Assembly (NCBI GenBank): GCA_008016945.1
Contig: SSGN01000115.1
Location: forward strand, 1-14,348
Source of the DNA: Flavobacteriales bacterium
GTDB lineage: Bacteria; Bacteroidota; Bacteroidia; Flavobacteriales; PHOS-HE28
Direction: 5' to 3'
DNA length: 14,348 bases
The notes under the pieces: generated by a model
The model's input: only the letters and a program-made list of their open reading frames with translations
Database searches by the model: none
What the model was told of the DNA's origin: nothing
Translations under genes and position numbers: made by a program
Part shown: positions 6,527-13,665 of the stretch, piece by piece
How positions within the stretch are numbered: position 1 is the stretch's first letter
How the letters are laid out: every line of letters begins with the position of its first letter

Positions 6527-8433
6527 AGATCTCCGTCATCATCGTCAACTACAATGTCCGGGCCTACCTGGAGCAGTGCCTGCGCACCGTGCAGGAGGCG
6601 CTCAAGGGGATCGATGGTGATGTGTACGTGGTGGATAACCTGAGCACCGATGGCAGCGTGGAGATGGTGCGGGAGAAGTTCCCCGGGGTGAAGCTGATCG
6701 CGAATACGGAGAATGTGGGTTTCAGTAGGGCCAACAACCAGGCCATACGGATGAGCACTGCGGAATACGTGGTGCTGCTGAACCCCGATACCGTGGTGGG
6801 CGAAGATGTGTTCCGTAAGGTGATCGCCTTCATGGATACACATCCGAAGGCCGGTGGCCTCGGGGTGAAGATGATCGACGGTACGGGCACCTTCCTTCCC
6901 GAAAGCAAACGAGGCCTGCCCACCCCGGCGGTGGCCTTCAACAAGATCATCGGGCTCACCCGCATGTTCCCGCGCAGCCGGACCTTCGGTCGCTATCATC
7001 TGGGACACCTGCCCGACAACGAGACCGCACGCATCGAGATCCTCTCCGGTGCCTGCATGTTCCTCCGCAAGGAGACACTGGACAAGGTGGGCTTGCTGGA
7101 CGAGAGCTTCTTCATGTACGGCGAGGACATCGACCTCAGTTACCGGATCACCCTGGGTGGGTACGAGAACTGGTACTTTCCGGAAACCCCCATCATCCAC
7201 TACAAAGGGGAGAGCACCAAGAAGAGCAGTGTGAACTACGTGTTCGTGTTCTACAACGCCATGGCGATCTTCGCGAAGAAGCACTTCACGCGGCGAGGCA
7301 CGGACTTCTTCAGCCTGCTGATCAACGGCAGCATCTACCTGAGCGCCGCAGGCGCCATCGTCTCGCGCTTCCTCAACCGGGCCCTGTTGCCGATCATGGA
7401 CTTCACGTTCATGCTGGTCCTGGCCTGGTCCTATTCGTGGTGGGTGGGTTCCGATGGAGCGGCACGCTCCCTCCTGGCCATTGGTGGCCACGTGGCGTTG
7501 CTGGTGGCCTTGATGGCACTTACCGGAGCGTACGACCGCCCGGTGCGTCTGCTGAACGTGGCCAAGGGCATGGCGCTATGGCTCCTGTACTTCCTGCTGC
7601 GCAGGGCATGGGCCGGCATGCCCGCCTCATTCCTGTTGGATCTTTCCGCCGTCCTGCTCCTGGGCCTCGCCCCCATCGCCAGCCGCATCGTCATGCACCT
7701 CCTTGGCCTCAAGGGGTACAGCTTGCGAAGCCTCGACCTGAAACGGGTGCTCGCCATCGGCAGTACGGAGGAGAACGGCTCCGCCCTTGCGCTGCTCTGG
7801 CAGACCCATTTCGGCTTGGGTCGTCAACGGCAGATGAGCGTGGAGGAGGTCCTCGCACCGAATGCCGCCCAGGAGATCGCCCGCCGCATCGCCAAGGACG
7901 ACCTCGACGAAGTGGTGTTCTGCGCGAAGGACCTGCGCTGGGCACACATCATCGAGCTGATGGAGAAGCTCCGGCCCACGGGGGCCATGTTCAAGATCGC
8001 CCAACCGGGACGCGAATTCATCATCGGTCCCAACAGCATCGAGAGCCTCAACGACCTGTACATCATGGAACGGTATGCGGTGAACAGCGCCGCCGGGCGA
8101 CGCACCAAGCGCATCACCGACCTGGCCCTGGCCGGTGTCTTCCTCGTCACCGCCCCGCTCATGCTGATCGTGGTGAAGGATCGCCCCGGTTTCGTACGGA
8201 ACTGGTGGGAGGTGGTCCGCAGGCGCAAGAGCTGGGTGAGCTACGGCCCCATGTTGGAAAGCCCCTTGAAACTTCCCACCCTGCTACGGGGGGTGATCCC
8301 CCCCACCGCAGACCAAGGTCCGCAGGACAGCCTGACCCTGCACCGTGCCAACATCGTGTACGCCAAGGATTACAAGGCTGGCATCGACCTCCGGGCCGTT
8401 TGGAAAGGCCTGCACGACCTGGGTCGCGATTGA
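6523..8433 (+). CDS. Membrane glycosyltransferase: GT2 domain fused to a degenerate sugar-phosphate-transferase-like C-terminus
   Basis: 636 residues. Residues 1-230 are a GT-A family 2 domain of the rhamnosyltransferase type: SVIIVNYN (4-11), VVDNLSTDGS with Asp38, NVGFSRANN, the metal-binding-type NPD at 87-89, and the acceptor-side YGEDIDLSYR with Glu201 and Asp202. About 262-405 is hydrophobic with several membrane spans. About 406-520 looks like the Rossmann-like CoA-binding-type domain (LKRVLAIGS) of membrane sugar-1-phosphate transferases. The C-terminal part starts KRITDLALAGVFLVTAPLML (529-548), like the membrane helix of that enzyme class, then has KSWVSYGPM (569-577) and LPTLLRGV (584-591) where the active enzymes carry S-[LM]-VGPRP and DELPQ. 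The catalytic Asp-Glu pair is absent. The likely role is cell-envelope glycan synthesis at the inner membrane. A GTG at 6493 is in frame, but the ATG at 6523 sits directly on the GT2 first strand. Confidence 0.88.
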   Translation: MKISVIIVNYNVRAYLEQCLRTVQEALKGIDGDVYVVDNLSTDGSVEMVREKFPGVKLIANTENVGFSRANNQAIRMSTAEYVVLLNPDTVVGEDVFRKVIAFMDTHPKAGGLGVKMIDGTGTFLPESKRGLPTPAVAFNKIIGLTRMFPRSRTFGRYHLGHLPDNETARIEILSGACMFLRKETLDKVGLLDESFFMYGEDIDLSYRITLGGYENWYFPETPIIHYKGESTKKSSVNYVFVFYNAMAIFAKKHFTRRGTDFFSLLINGSIYLSAAGAIVSRFLNRALLPIMDFTFMLVLAWSYSWWVGSDGAARSLLAIGGHVALLVALMALTGAYDRPVRLLNVAKGMALWLLYFLLRRAWAGMPASFLLDLSAVLLLGLAPIASRIVMHLLGLKGYSLRSLDLKRVLAIGSTEENGSALALLWQTHFGLGRQRQMSVEEVLAPNAAQEIARRIAKDDLDEVVFCAKDLRWAHIIELMEKLRPTGAMFKIAQPGREFIIGPNSIESLNDLYIMERYAVNSAAGRRTKRITDLALAGVFLVTAPLMLIVVKDRPGFVRNWWEVVRRRKSWVSYGPMLESPLKLPTLLRGVIPPTADQGPQDSLTLHRANIVYAKDYKAGIDLRAVWKGLHDLGRD

Positions 8434-8458
8434 GCGTGCGGCCATCGCCACGCATGGC

Positions 8459-8466
8459 TACCTTTG
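8459..8466 (+). promoter_or_regulatory. Candidate -7 box (TACCTTTG) for the E2 gene
   Basis: Exact match to TAnnTTTG, ending 27 nt before the ATG at 8494. It is flanked exactly by TGGC (8455-8458) and GCCA (8467-8470), a perfect 4-bp inverted repeat. A further GCCAT at 8441-8445 can pair with ATGGC at 8454-8458. The glycosyltransferase stop codon is only 25 nt upstream, so the E2 gene seems to have its own promoter. No -33 TTG at the usual distance was found. Confidence 0.5.
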
Positions 8467-8493
8467 GCCACCGCCTTAGGCGAAGACGTGCCC

Positions 8494-9825
8494 ATGTCCC
8501 AGATCGACATCCTGCTGCCCAAGATGGGCGAAAGCGTGGCCGAAGCCACCATCATCAAATGGCTCAAGAGCGAAGGCGACCGCGTGGAGGCGGACGAGCC
8601 CATCGTGGAGATCGCCACCGACAAGGTGGATAGCGAGGTGCCGGCACCAGAAGCGGGGATCCTGCTGAAGCGGTTGGTGAACGATGGGGATGTGGTGAAG
8701 GTGGGGCAACCCATAGCGCAGATCGGCAGCGCGGGAGCGCAAGCTCCGGCCCCGGCGCATGCAGCACCAGCGACCGCCGTGGCCAATGGCGCACCGAAGG
8801 CCGTTGCGGCCCCGGCCAGTGCGAAGGTCGATGCGGCACCCATCACACGCACCAGCCCCAGCGGCAAGTTCTATTCGCCCTTGGTGCGGAACATCGCCCA
8901 GAATGAAGGCGTCTCCCTACAGGAATTGGAAGCCATCGCGGGTACCGGCCAAGGTGGGCGGGTGACCAAGAAGGACATCCTGGATTATCTGCCGAACCGG
9001 GGTGCCCCCACCGCCGGCGCCCCCATCGCAGCGCCGCCTTCCGCTCCCGTGGCCGCTCCGGCACAACCACCGGCCGCCCCCACCAGCACTCCAGCCCCCA
9101 CGCTCGTTCCCGCTCCCGGAGACGAGATCATCGAAATGGACCGCATGCGGAAACTCATCGCCGACCATATGGTGATGAGCAAACGCACCAGTCCGCACGT
9201 GACCAGCTTCGTCGAGGCCGACGTGACCACCCTGGTCCTGTGGCGCGAAAAGGTGAAGAAGCTCTTCGAACAGCGCGAAGGCGAGAAGATCACCTTCACC
9301 CCGATCTTCATCATGGCCATCGCCCAGGCCATCAAGGAAATGCCCCTGATCAACATCCAGGTCGATGGGCAGAACATCATCAAGAAGAAGGACATCAACA
9401 TCGGGATGGCCGCCGCACTGCCCACTGGCAACCTGATCGTGCCGGTGATCAAGAATGCGGACCAACTGAACCTGGTGGGCCTTACCAAGAAGGTGAACGA
9501 CCTGGCGAACCGAGCCCGTGCCGGAAAGCTGCAACCCGATGATATTCAAGGGGGTACATACACCGTTACCAACGTAGGCACCTTCGGCAATGTGCTGGGC
9601 ACACCGGTGATCAACCAACCGCAGGTAGCGATCATGGCCACCGGAGCCATTCGGAAGAAACCGGCGGTGATCGAGACACCACAGGGCGATATGATCGGGA
9701 TCCGGCACATGATGTTCCTGAGCCACAGCTACGACCACCGGGTCGTGGATGGGGCCCTGGGTGGGCGCTTCGTCCGTCGCGTGGCCGACATCCTCGAGAA
9801 CTGGTCGATCGACCAGAGCTTCTGA
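8494..9825 (+). CDS. Dihydrolipoamide acyltransferase, E2 of a 2-oxo acid dehydrogenase complex
   Basis: 443 residues. An N-terminal lipoyl domain (about 1-77) carries the lipoylation site EIATDKVDSEV with Lys44. An Ala/Pro-rich hinge leads to a peripheral-subunit-binding domain (about 125-166, FYSPLVRNIAQNEGVSLQEL...GGRVTKKDILDYL). A second Ala/Pro-rich hinge follows, and then the catalytic acyltransferase domain (about 207-443) with the HxxxDG motif in SYDHRVVDGALGG (His415, Asp419). E2 moves the acyl group from lipoate to CoA in the cytoplasmic complex. The sequence is of the branched-chain/pyruvate type common in Bacteroidota; which complex it serves cannot be decided here, because no E1 or E3 gene adjoins it. 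An in-frame TTG at 8464 lies inside the promoter box and would put ten non-homologous residues before the lipoyl domain, so the ATG at 8494 is preferred. Confidence 0.95.
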   Translation: MSQIDILLPKMGESVAEATIIKWLKSEGDRVEADEPIVEIATDKVDSEVPAPEAGILLKRLVNDGDVVKVGQPIAQIGSAGAQAPAPAHAAPATAVANGAPKAVAAPASAKVDAAPITRTSPSGKFYSPLVRNIAQNEGVSLQELEAIAGTGQGGRVTKKDILDYLPNRGAPTAGAPIAAPPSAPVAAPAQPPAAPTSTPAPTLVPAPGDEIIEMDRMRKLIADHMVMSKRTSPHVTSFVEADVTTLVLWREKVKKLFEQREGEKITFTPIFIMAIAQAIKEMPLINIQVDGQNIIKKKDINIGMAAALPTGNLIVPVIKNADQLNLVGLTKKVNDLANRARAGKLQPDDIQGGTYTVTNVGTFGNVLGTPVINQPQVAIMATGAIRKKPAVIETPQGDMIGIRHMMFLSHSYDHRVVDGALGGRFVRRVADILENWSIDQSF

Positions 9826-9854
9826 ACATTAGGTCATAGGCACCCGGAAAATTC

Positions 9855-9862
9855 TACATTTA
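9855..9862 (+). promoter_or_regulatory. Candidate -7 box (TACATTTA) for the OmpA/PD40 gene
   Basis: TACATTTA differs from TAnnTTTG only in the last base. It ends 37 nt before the ATG at 9900 and lies in an AT-rich patch (GGAAAATTCTACATTTAG) that stands out from the GC-rich surroundings. Confidence 0.42.
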
Positions 9863-9899
9863 GCCACGCGATCCGCATCAGAACGAAAGCGTCTTGGAC

Positions 9900-12122
9900 A
9901 TGAAGTACGGCTACGCTGCCATCACCGCCCTCCTCCTCGGGTTCGTTAGCACGCCCATGCTGGCACAGGGGGACAACACCTCATTCAATTGGAAGTTCGA
10001 GGAGGCTTCCAAGCTCATGGAGGAGAAATTCTACAACCAGGCTGCGGACATTTGGGGCCAGTTGTTGAGCACGGATGCGGAGAACGCGAACTTGAACTAT
10101 AAGCTGGGCGTTTCCTACTTCAACTCGTACAACCAGAAAGCCAAGGCATTGCCCTATCTGGAACGGGCGGCATCACTGCGTAAAGCGAACTTCGGGTCGT
10201 TCAACACTGCGGGCTACGACCCCTTCGATGCACGGGAACGCAACGCACCCGCTGAAGTGGATTATTACTTGGGTCGGGCGTACCACTTGAACAACGAATT
10301 CGACAAGGCCGACGTGGCCTACCAGAAGTTCTTGGATGGCTCCGACCTCAAACACGAGCTGCGCGAACTGGCCAGCCATGGCAAGGAGCAAACGGCGAAC
10401 GCCCGGGTGCTGCAAGCCTCGCCCATGAACTACCAGATCTCCAACGTAGGCCAGGTGATCAACTGGGCGGGTCCGGATTTCAGCCCAGTGCTCAGCGTGG
10501 ATGGCAACGCCTTGTTCTACACCAGTCGCCGGGTGCGGCCCGATAGCTCCAACAGCGCGGTGATCGACCCGATCGCCGGTCTTCCGTACGAGAACGTGTA
10601 CGTGAGCTACAAGGATCGGGAAGGCAACTGGCAGAAGCCCGAAGTGTTGAACATCAACCCCGCGGTGGGGCACTTGGCTACGATCAACGTTGCCGCCGAC
10701 GGACAAACCCTGTTCGTGTACCGCGACGATGGTGGCGACGGCAACATCTACGAAAGCAAGCTGGTCGGTGAGGTCTGGAGCGATCCCGTGCTCATGGGCA
10801 GCGACATCAACACCAAGGCGTGGGAGACCCATGGCGCCCTTTCCGCCGACGGGAACACCTTCTACTTCGTCAGCGATCGTAAAAGCGGTTTGGGTGGCCG
10901 GGACATCTACCGCGCGGTAAGACTGCCCAGTGGCGAATGGAGCAAGGCCCAGAACCTCAGCCCGGTGCTGAACACCAAATACGACGAGGACGGCCCCTTC
11001 ATCCACCCCAACGGCCGCACCCTTTACTTCAGCTCCAAAGGCCACAACTCCATGGGTGGTTTCGACATCTTCTACACGGAGATGAACGACGACGGTAGCT
11101 GGACCGCACCGAAGAACCTCGGCTCGCCGCTGAACACCACCGACGACGATGTGTTCTTCGTGACCACTGCCGATGGCCGCCGCGGCTACTTCAGCAGCGA
11201 CAAGAACAGCGGGTATGGCGAGAAGGACATCTACTTCGTGGACCTGCCCACCGAGATGGAGGCCGAAGGGCTCACCGTACTGAAGGGCTACATCATCCCC
11301 GCACCAGGCGAAGCACTCCCCCCCTCCACCATCCTATATGTCACGGACAAGGCCACGGGCGAGGTGAAGAGCTATAAACCAAGGCAACGCGATGGCGTGT
11401 ACGTGGCCATCCTCCCCCCGTGCAAGGAGTACAACCTGGATTACCGGGTGAACGACAAGACGGTGCACACCGAGGACATCTTCGTGGAGTGCGAAAGCAG
11501 CTACCAGGAGATCAACAAAGAGATCTACCTCAGCCCCGTATCACTCGCCGGACCGGCCAGTATCGTGGACCTGCCGAAAGGATCGCCTCCCGGCAAGAAG
11601 GAGATCGGAGAGAAGGTCGCACCGGGCACCGTGGTGGCCGGGAAAGAGAAGACGAAGGAAGAGAAGGAGGTCGTAGAGGCCAAGGAAAAGGCCCGTACCG
11701 ATGCCGAGGTGAAGGAGAAAGGTGCCAAACATGTGACCCCCGATGCGAGCTATGCGGACGAGTACACCAAATTCTACTCGTACAACGCAAAGGACATCGA
11801 TCAGAACGAGCAGCGCTGGAAGGAGTTCGTCGATGTGGTGGTGGGCTTGATCGACAAGAACGGCAAGGCCAACGTGGTGATCGAAGCCAGTGCTTCGAAA
11901 GTCCCCACCAAGACCTTCGGCACCAACGAAGTCCTGAGCCGCAAGCGCATGGAAGATGCCCGCACCCGATTGCTGGAGGCCGTGAAGGCGCGTGGCAAGG
12001 ATGAGAGCAAACTCTACCTCGAGGCAGTGAACAGCTTGGTGCAGGGCCCCCGGTACCAAGGTGATTACCAGAACACCGAGAAGTATGGCAAGTTCCAATA
12101 CGCCAAGCTCAAGGTGCGCTGA
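9900..12122 (+). CDS. Exported TPR/PD40-propeller protein with C-terminal OmpA-like domain (PorE-like)
   Basis: 740 residues with a type I signal peptide (core ITALLLGFVSTPMLA, predicted cleavage after Ala22). Residues about 25-165 hold TPR-like helices. About 190-455 hold at least four PD40/WD40-like propeller repeats, seen as DG/NG-L-[FY]-F-[TS]-S-[DKR] cores followed by GG-x-DI[YF] in several copies. A small beta domain (about 455-545) follows, then a Lys/Glu-rich linker (about 565-615) and an OmpA-like region (about 620-740) with NEVLSRKRMEDART. This order (TPR, propeller, small beta domain, OmpA) is that of PorE-type and related Bacteroidota proteins that join the outer membrane or its machines to peptidoglycan; PorE belongs to the type IX secretion system. 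Here there is no lipobox, unlike lipoprotein PorE, and no other type IX gene is nearby, so the role remains open. The start is the ATG at 9900, not the in-frame TTG six bases upstream, because the signal peptide starts there. Confidence 0.85.
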   Translation: MKYGYAAITALLLGFVSTPMLAQGDNTSFNWKFEEASKLMEEKFYNQAADIWGQLLSTDAENANLNYKLGVSYFNSYNQKAKALPYLERAASLRKANFGSFNTAGYDPFDARERNAPAEVDYYLGRAYHLNNEFDKADVAYQKFLDGSDLKHELRELASHGKEQTANARVLQASPMNYQISNVGQVINWAGPDFSPVLSVDGNALFYTSRRVRPDSSNSAVIDPIAGLPYENVYVSYKDREGNWQKPEVLNINPAVGHLATINVAADGQTLFVYRDDGGDGNIYESKLVGEVWSDPVLMGSDINTKAWETHGALSADGNTFYFVSDRKSGLGGRDIYRAVRLPSGEWSKAQNLSPVLNTKYDEDGPFIHPNGRTLYFSSKGHNSMGGFDIFYTEMNDDGSWTAPKNLGSPLNTTDDDVFFVTTADGRRGYFSSDKNSGYGEKDIYFVDLPTEMEAEGLTVLKGYIIPAPGEALPPSTILYVTDKATGEVKSYKPRQRDGVYVAILPPCKEYNLDYRVNDKTVHTEDIFVECESSYQEINKEIYLSPVSLAGPASIVDLPKGSPPGKKEIGEKVAPGTVVAGKEKTKEEKEVVEAKEKARTDAEVKEKGAKHVTPDASYADEYTKFYSYNAKDIDQNEQRWKEFVDVVVGLIDKNGKANVVIEASASKVPTKTFGTNEVLSRKRMEDARTRLLEAVKARGKDESKLYLEAVNSLVQGPRYQGDYQNTEKYGKFQYAKLKVR

Positions 12123-12123
12123 T

Positions 12124-12163
12124 CGGGCGATCGTTCAGAACTCATGGAACCCCGGGCGATCGT
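12124..12163 (+). repeat. Direct repeat CGGGCGATCGT, two copies
   Basis: The 11-mer CGGGCGATCGT occurs at 12124-12134, just after the OmpA/PD40 stop codon, and again at 12153-12163, where it covers part of the left arm and the loop of the terminator hairpin. The core GCGATCGT/GCGATCGC-like sequence is nearly palindromic. Confidence 0.6.
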
Positions 12164-12172
12164 CCGGGGTTC
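12147..12172 (+). terminator. Rho-independent terminator after the OmpA/PD40 gene
   Basis: GAACCCCGG (12147-12155) pairs perfectly with CCGGGGTTC (12164-12172), a 9-bp stem around an 8-nt loop. It is followed by TTTCATTC. It begins 24 nt after the stop codon and should isolate the downstream exonuclease from read-through. It is the strongest terminator in the window. Confidence 0.8.
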
Positions 12173-12180
12173 TTTCATTC

Positions 12181-12188
12181 TACATTTC
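12181..12188 (+). promoter_or_regulatory. Candidate -7 box (TACATTTC) for the exonuclease gene
   Basis: TACATTTC differs from TAnnTTTG only in the last base. It lies 8 nt after the terminator stem and only 4 nt before the ATG at 12193. If real, transcription would begin at or next to the start codon, giving a leaderless mRNA. Confidence 0.35.
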
Positions 12189-12192
12189 GGCG

Positions 12193-12966
12193 ATGTCCCT
12201 CAACCTACAACGCCCCCTCGCGGTATTCGACCTGGAGACGACCGGAACCCGCATCGGTAAAGACAGGATCGTGCAGATCGGGATCGTGCGTCTTATGCCC
12301 GACGGCACACGCGAGCAGTACCAGACCCTGGTGAACCCCGAAATGCCCATCCCTGCGGAGGCCACCGCCGTGCATGGCATCACCGACCTCGACGTGGCCT
12401 CCGCCCCCACCCTTGCGATGGTGGCACGCGAAGTACTCGACCAACTGGCCGGCTGCGATCTATGCGGCTTCAACGTGTTGCGCTTCGACCTCCCCCTTCT
12501 TTCCGAGGAGCTGAGCCGCATCGGATACGACTGGAGTACCAACGACCTGCGCGTGGTGGATGTACAGCGCATCTTCCACCAGATGGAACCGCGCGACCTG
12601 AGCGCCGCCGTGAGGTTCTACTGTGGCAAAGACCTCCATGGTGCGCACGACGCCTTGATCGATGTGCAAGCCACCGCCGACGTGCTCCTGGCCCAACTGG
12701 ACCGCTATCCCGACCTATTGAAGCCCGACATCGCCTTCCTCGGCGAATTGAGCGGCGACCTGAAGCGCAACCCGGACCCGGCAGGTAAGTTGAGGTTCGA
12801 TGACCGTGGGGCGATCTGCCTCGCCTTCGGCAAGTACGCCGGGTGGACCTTGGAGAACATCGGTCGCAACGACCCGGGCTATCTACAATGGCTCATGACC
12901 AAGGCCGAACTCCCACACAGCACCCTCTCCGTGATGCGCAATGCCCTGGCGGATCTGCATACCTGA
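12193..12966 (+). CDS. DEDDh 3'-5' exonuclease (DnaQ-like) with ExoX-like C-terminal domain
   Basis: 257 residues. The exonuclease domain has all motifs of the DEDDh class: FDLETTG with Asp13 and Glu15 (motif I), GFNVLRFDLPLL with Asp99 (motif II), and HDALIDVQAT with His152 and Asp157 (motif III). These residues bind two metal ions and the catalytic water. A C-terminal segment from about 215 reads AFGKYAGWTLENI...DPGYLQWLM, the 'GK..G..l..i...dp.YL.W' pattern of the small domain found after exonuclease X-type nucleases. It is probably a stand-alone repair or RNA/DNA processing exonuclease, not the polymerase III epsilon subunit: it is short, lacks a visible clamp-binding motif and is far from polymerase genes. 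The ATG at 12193 is chosen because motif I lies only 11 residues downstream. A longer frame starting at 12061 would overlap the OmpA/PD40 gene and contain the terminator. The FAH hydrolase follows after 45 nt. Confidence 0.9.
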   Translation: MSLNLQRPLAVFDLETTGTRIGKDRIVQIGIVRLMPDGTREQYQTLVNPEMPIPAEATAVHGITDLDVASAPTLAMVAREVLDQLAGCDLCGFNVLRFDLPLLSEELSRIGYDWSTNDLRVVDVQRIFHQMEPRDLSAAVRFYCGKDLHGAHDALIDVQATADVLLAQLDRYPDLLKPDIAFLGELSGDLKRNPDPAGKLRFDDRGAICLAFGKYAGWTLENIGRNDPGYLQWLMTKAELPHSTLSVMRNALADLHT

Positions 12967-13011
12967 AACTGTCCCTGATCCACCTACGGAACACGGACCT
13001 CCTGACTTGCC

Positions 13012-13620
13012 ATGAAACTCATCTGCATCGGCCGCAACTACAGCGAACACGCCAAGGAGCTCGGCAACCCCATGCCCGAAGAACCCGTGGTGTTCCTGAA
13101 GCCCCCCAGTGCGCTCCTCCCTCATTCGGGGCCCATCGTTCTGCCCGCCTTCAGCAAGGATGTGGAGCATGAGGTGGAGCTGGTGTACGTGATTGGCCAC
13201 CGCAATGGCCGAGCGGTCGCCGACAAGATGACGCTGGGCCTCGACCTCACCGCGCGCGATGTTCAACAAGCGCTGAAGTCCAAAGGCCTACCCTGGGAAA
13301 AAGCCAAAGCCTTCGATGGCTCGGCATACGTGGCCGAAGCGCGCACGGCGGTGGAGTCCTTCCCCGCCGGACACCACATCGAATTCATGCTGAAGAAGAA
13401 CGGCCAAGTGGTCCAGAGCGGCCACAGCGGCCAAATGCGCTTCAGCGTAGAGGAATTGATCGCCTATGTGGAACGCTACTTCCGGCTGGAACCGGGCGAC
13501 CTGCTCTTCACCGGCACCCCAGCGGGGGTCGCCCCGCTGATCGCCGGCGATCGGCTGGAGGGCTTCCTTCTGGGAGAACTCGTCTTCGACCTGATGGTCG
13601 AAGGTACAGACCGGCCATAG
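13012..13620 (+). CDS. Fumarylacetoacetate hydrolase (FAH) family protein, FAHD1/YcgM-like
   Basis: 202 residues. The start MKLICIGRNYSEHAKEL is the standard opening of the FAHD1/YcgM group (acylpyruvases and oxaloacetate decarboxylases that cleave C-C bonds of 2,4-dioxo or 2-oxo acids with a divalent metal). Visible residues are His13 (counterpart of the catalytic-lid His), metal ligands Glu54 and Glu56 in HEVEL and Asp78 in LDLTARD, and Lys99 in KGLPWEKAKAFDGS. The C-terminal LEPGDLLFTGTPAGVAPLIAGD is also typical. Between Glu56 and Asp78 there are 22 positions, where human FAHD1 has 29 (Glu73 to Asp102), so a loop is about seven residues shorter than usual. The frame is intact on both sides. 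No good promoter was seen, and it may be cotranscribed with the exonuclease. The substrate is unknown. Confidence 0.92.
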   Translation: MKLICIGRNYSEHAKELGNPMPEEPVVFLKPPSALLPHSGPIVLPAFSKDVEHEVELVYVIGHRNGRAVADKMTLGLDLTARDVQQALKSKGLPWEKAKAFDGSAYVAEARTAVESFPAGHHIEFMLKKNGQVVQSGHSGQMRFSVEELIAYVERYFRLEPGDLLFTGTPAGVAPLIAGDRLEGFLLGELVFDLMVEGTDRP

Positions 13621-13622
13621 GA

Positions 13623-13630
13623 TACCTTTG
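13623..13630 (+). promoter_or_regulatory. Candidate -7 box (TACCTTTG) for kdsA
   Basis: Exact match to TAnnTTTG and identical in all eight bases to the box before the E2 gene. It begins 2 nt after the FAH stop codon and ends 35 nt before the kdsA ATG. No -33 TTG at the usual distance was found. Confidence 0.5.
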
Positions 13631-13665
13631 TGCCGATATTCGCCACATCAAGGCGACGAAGAACC

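Noticed and set aside
6427..7491. 354-codon minus-strand open frame opposite recR and the glycosyltransferase
   Set aside because: It spans two well-supported genes in antisense and shows no domain. Long antisense frames are common at this GC content.
8464..8493. TTG-initiated extension of the E2 frame
   Set aside because: The TTG is inside the TACCTTTG box and the ten extra residues do not belong to the lipoyl domain.
8917..9738. 273-codon minus-strand frame opposite the E2 gene
   Set aside because: It is antisense to the E2 catalytic domain and has no recognisable motif.
12061..12192. Upstream extension of the exonuclease frame
   Set aside because: It would overlap the end of the OmpA/PD40 gene and run through the terminator and the promoter box. 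The family's motif I begins just after the ATG at 12193.
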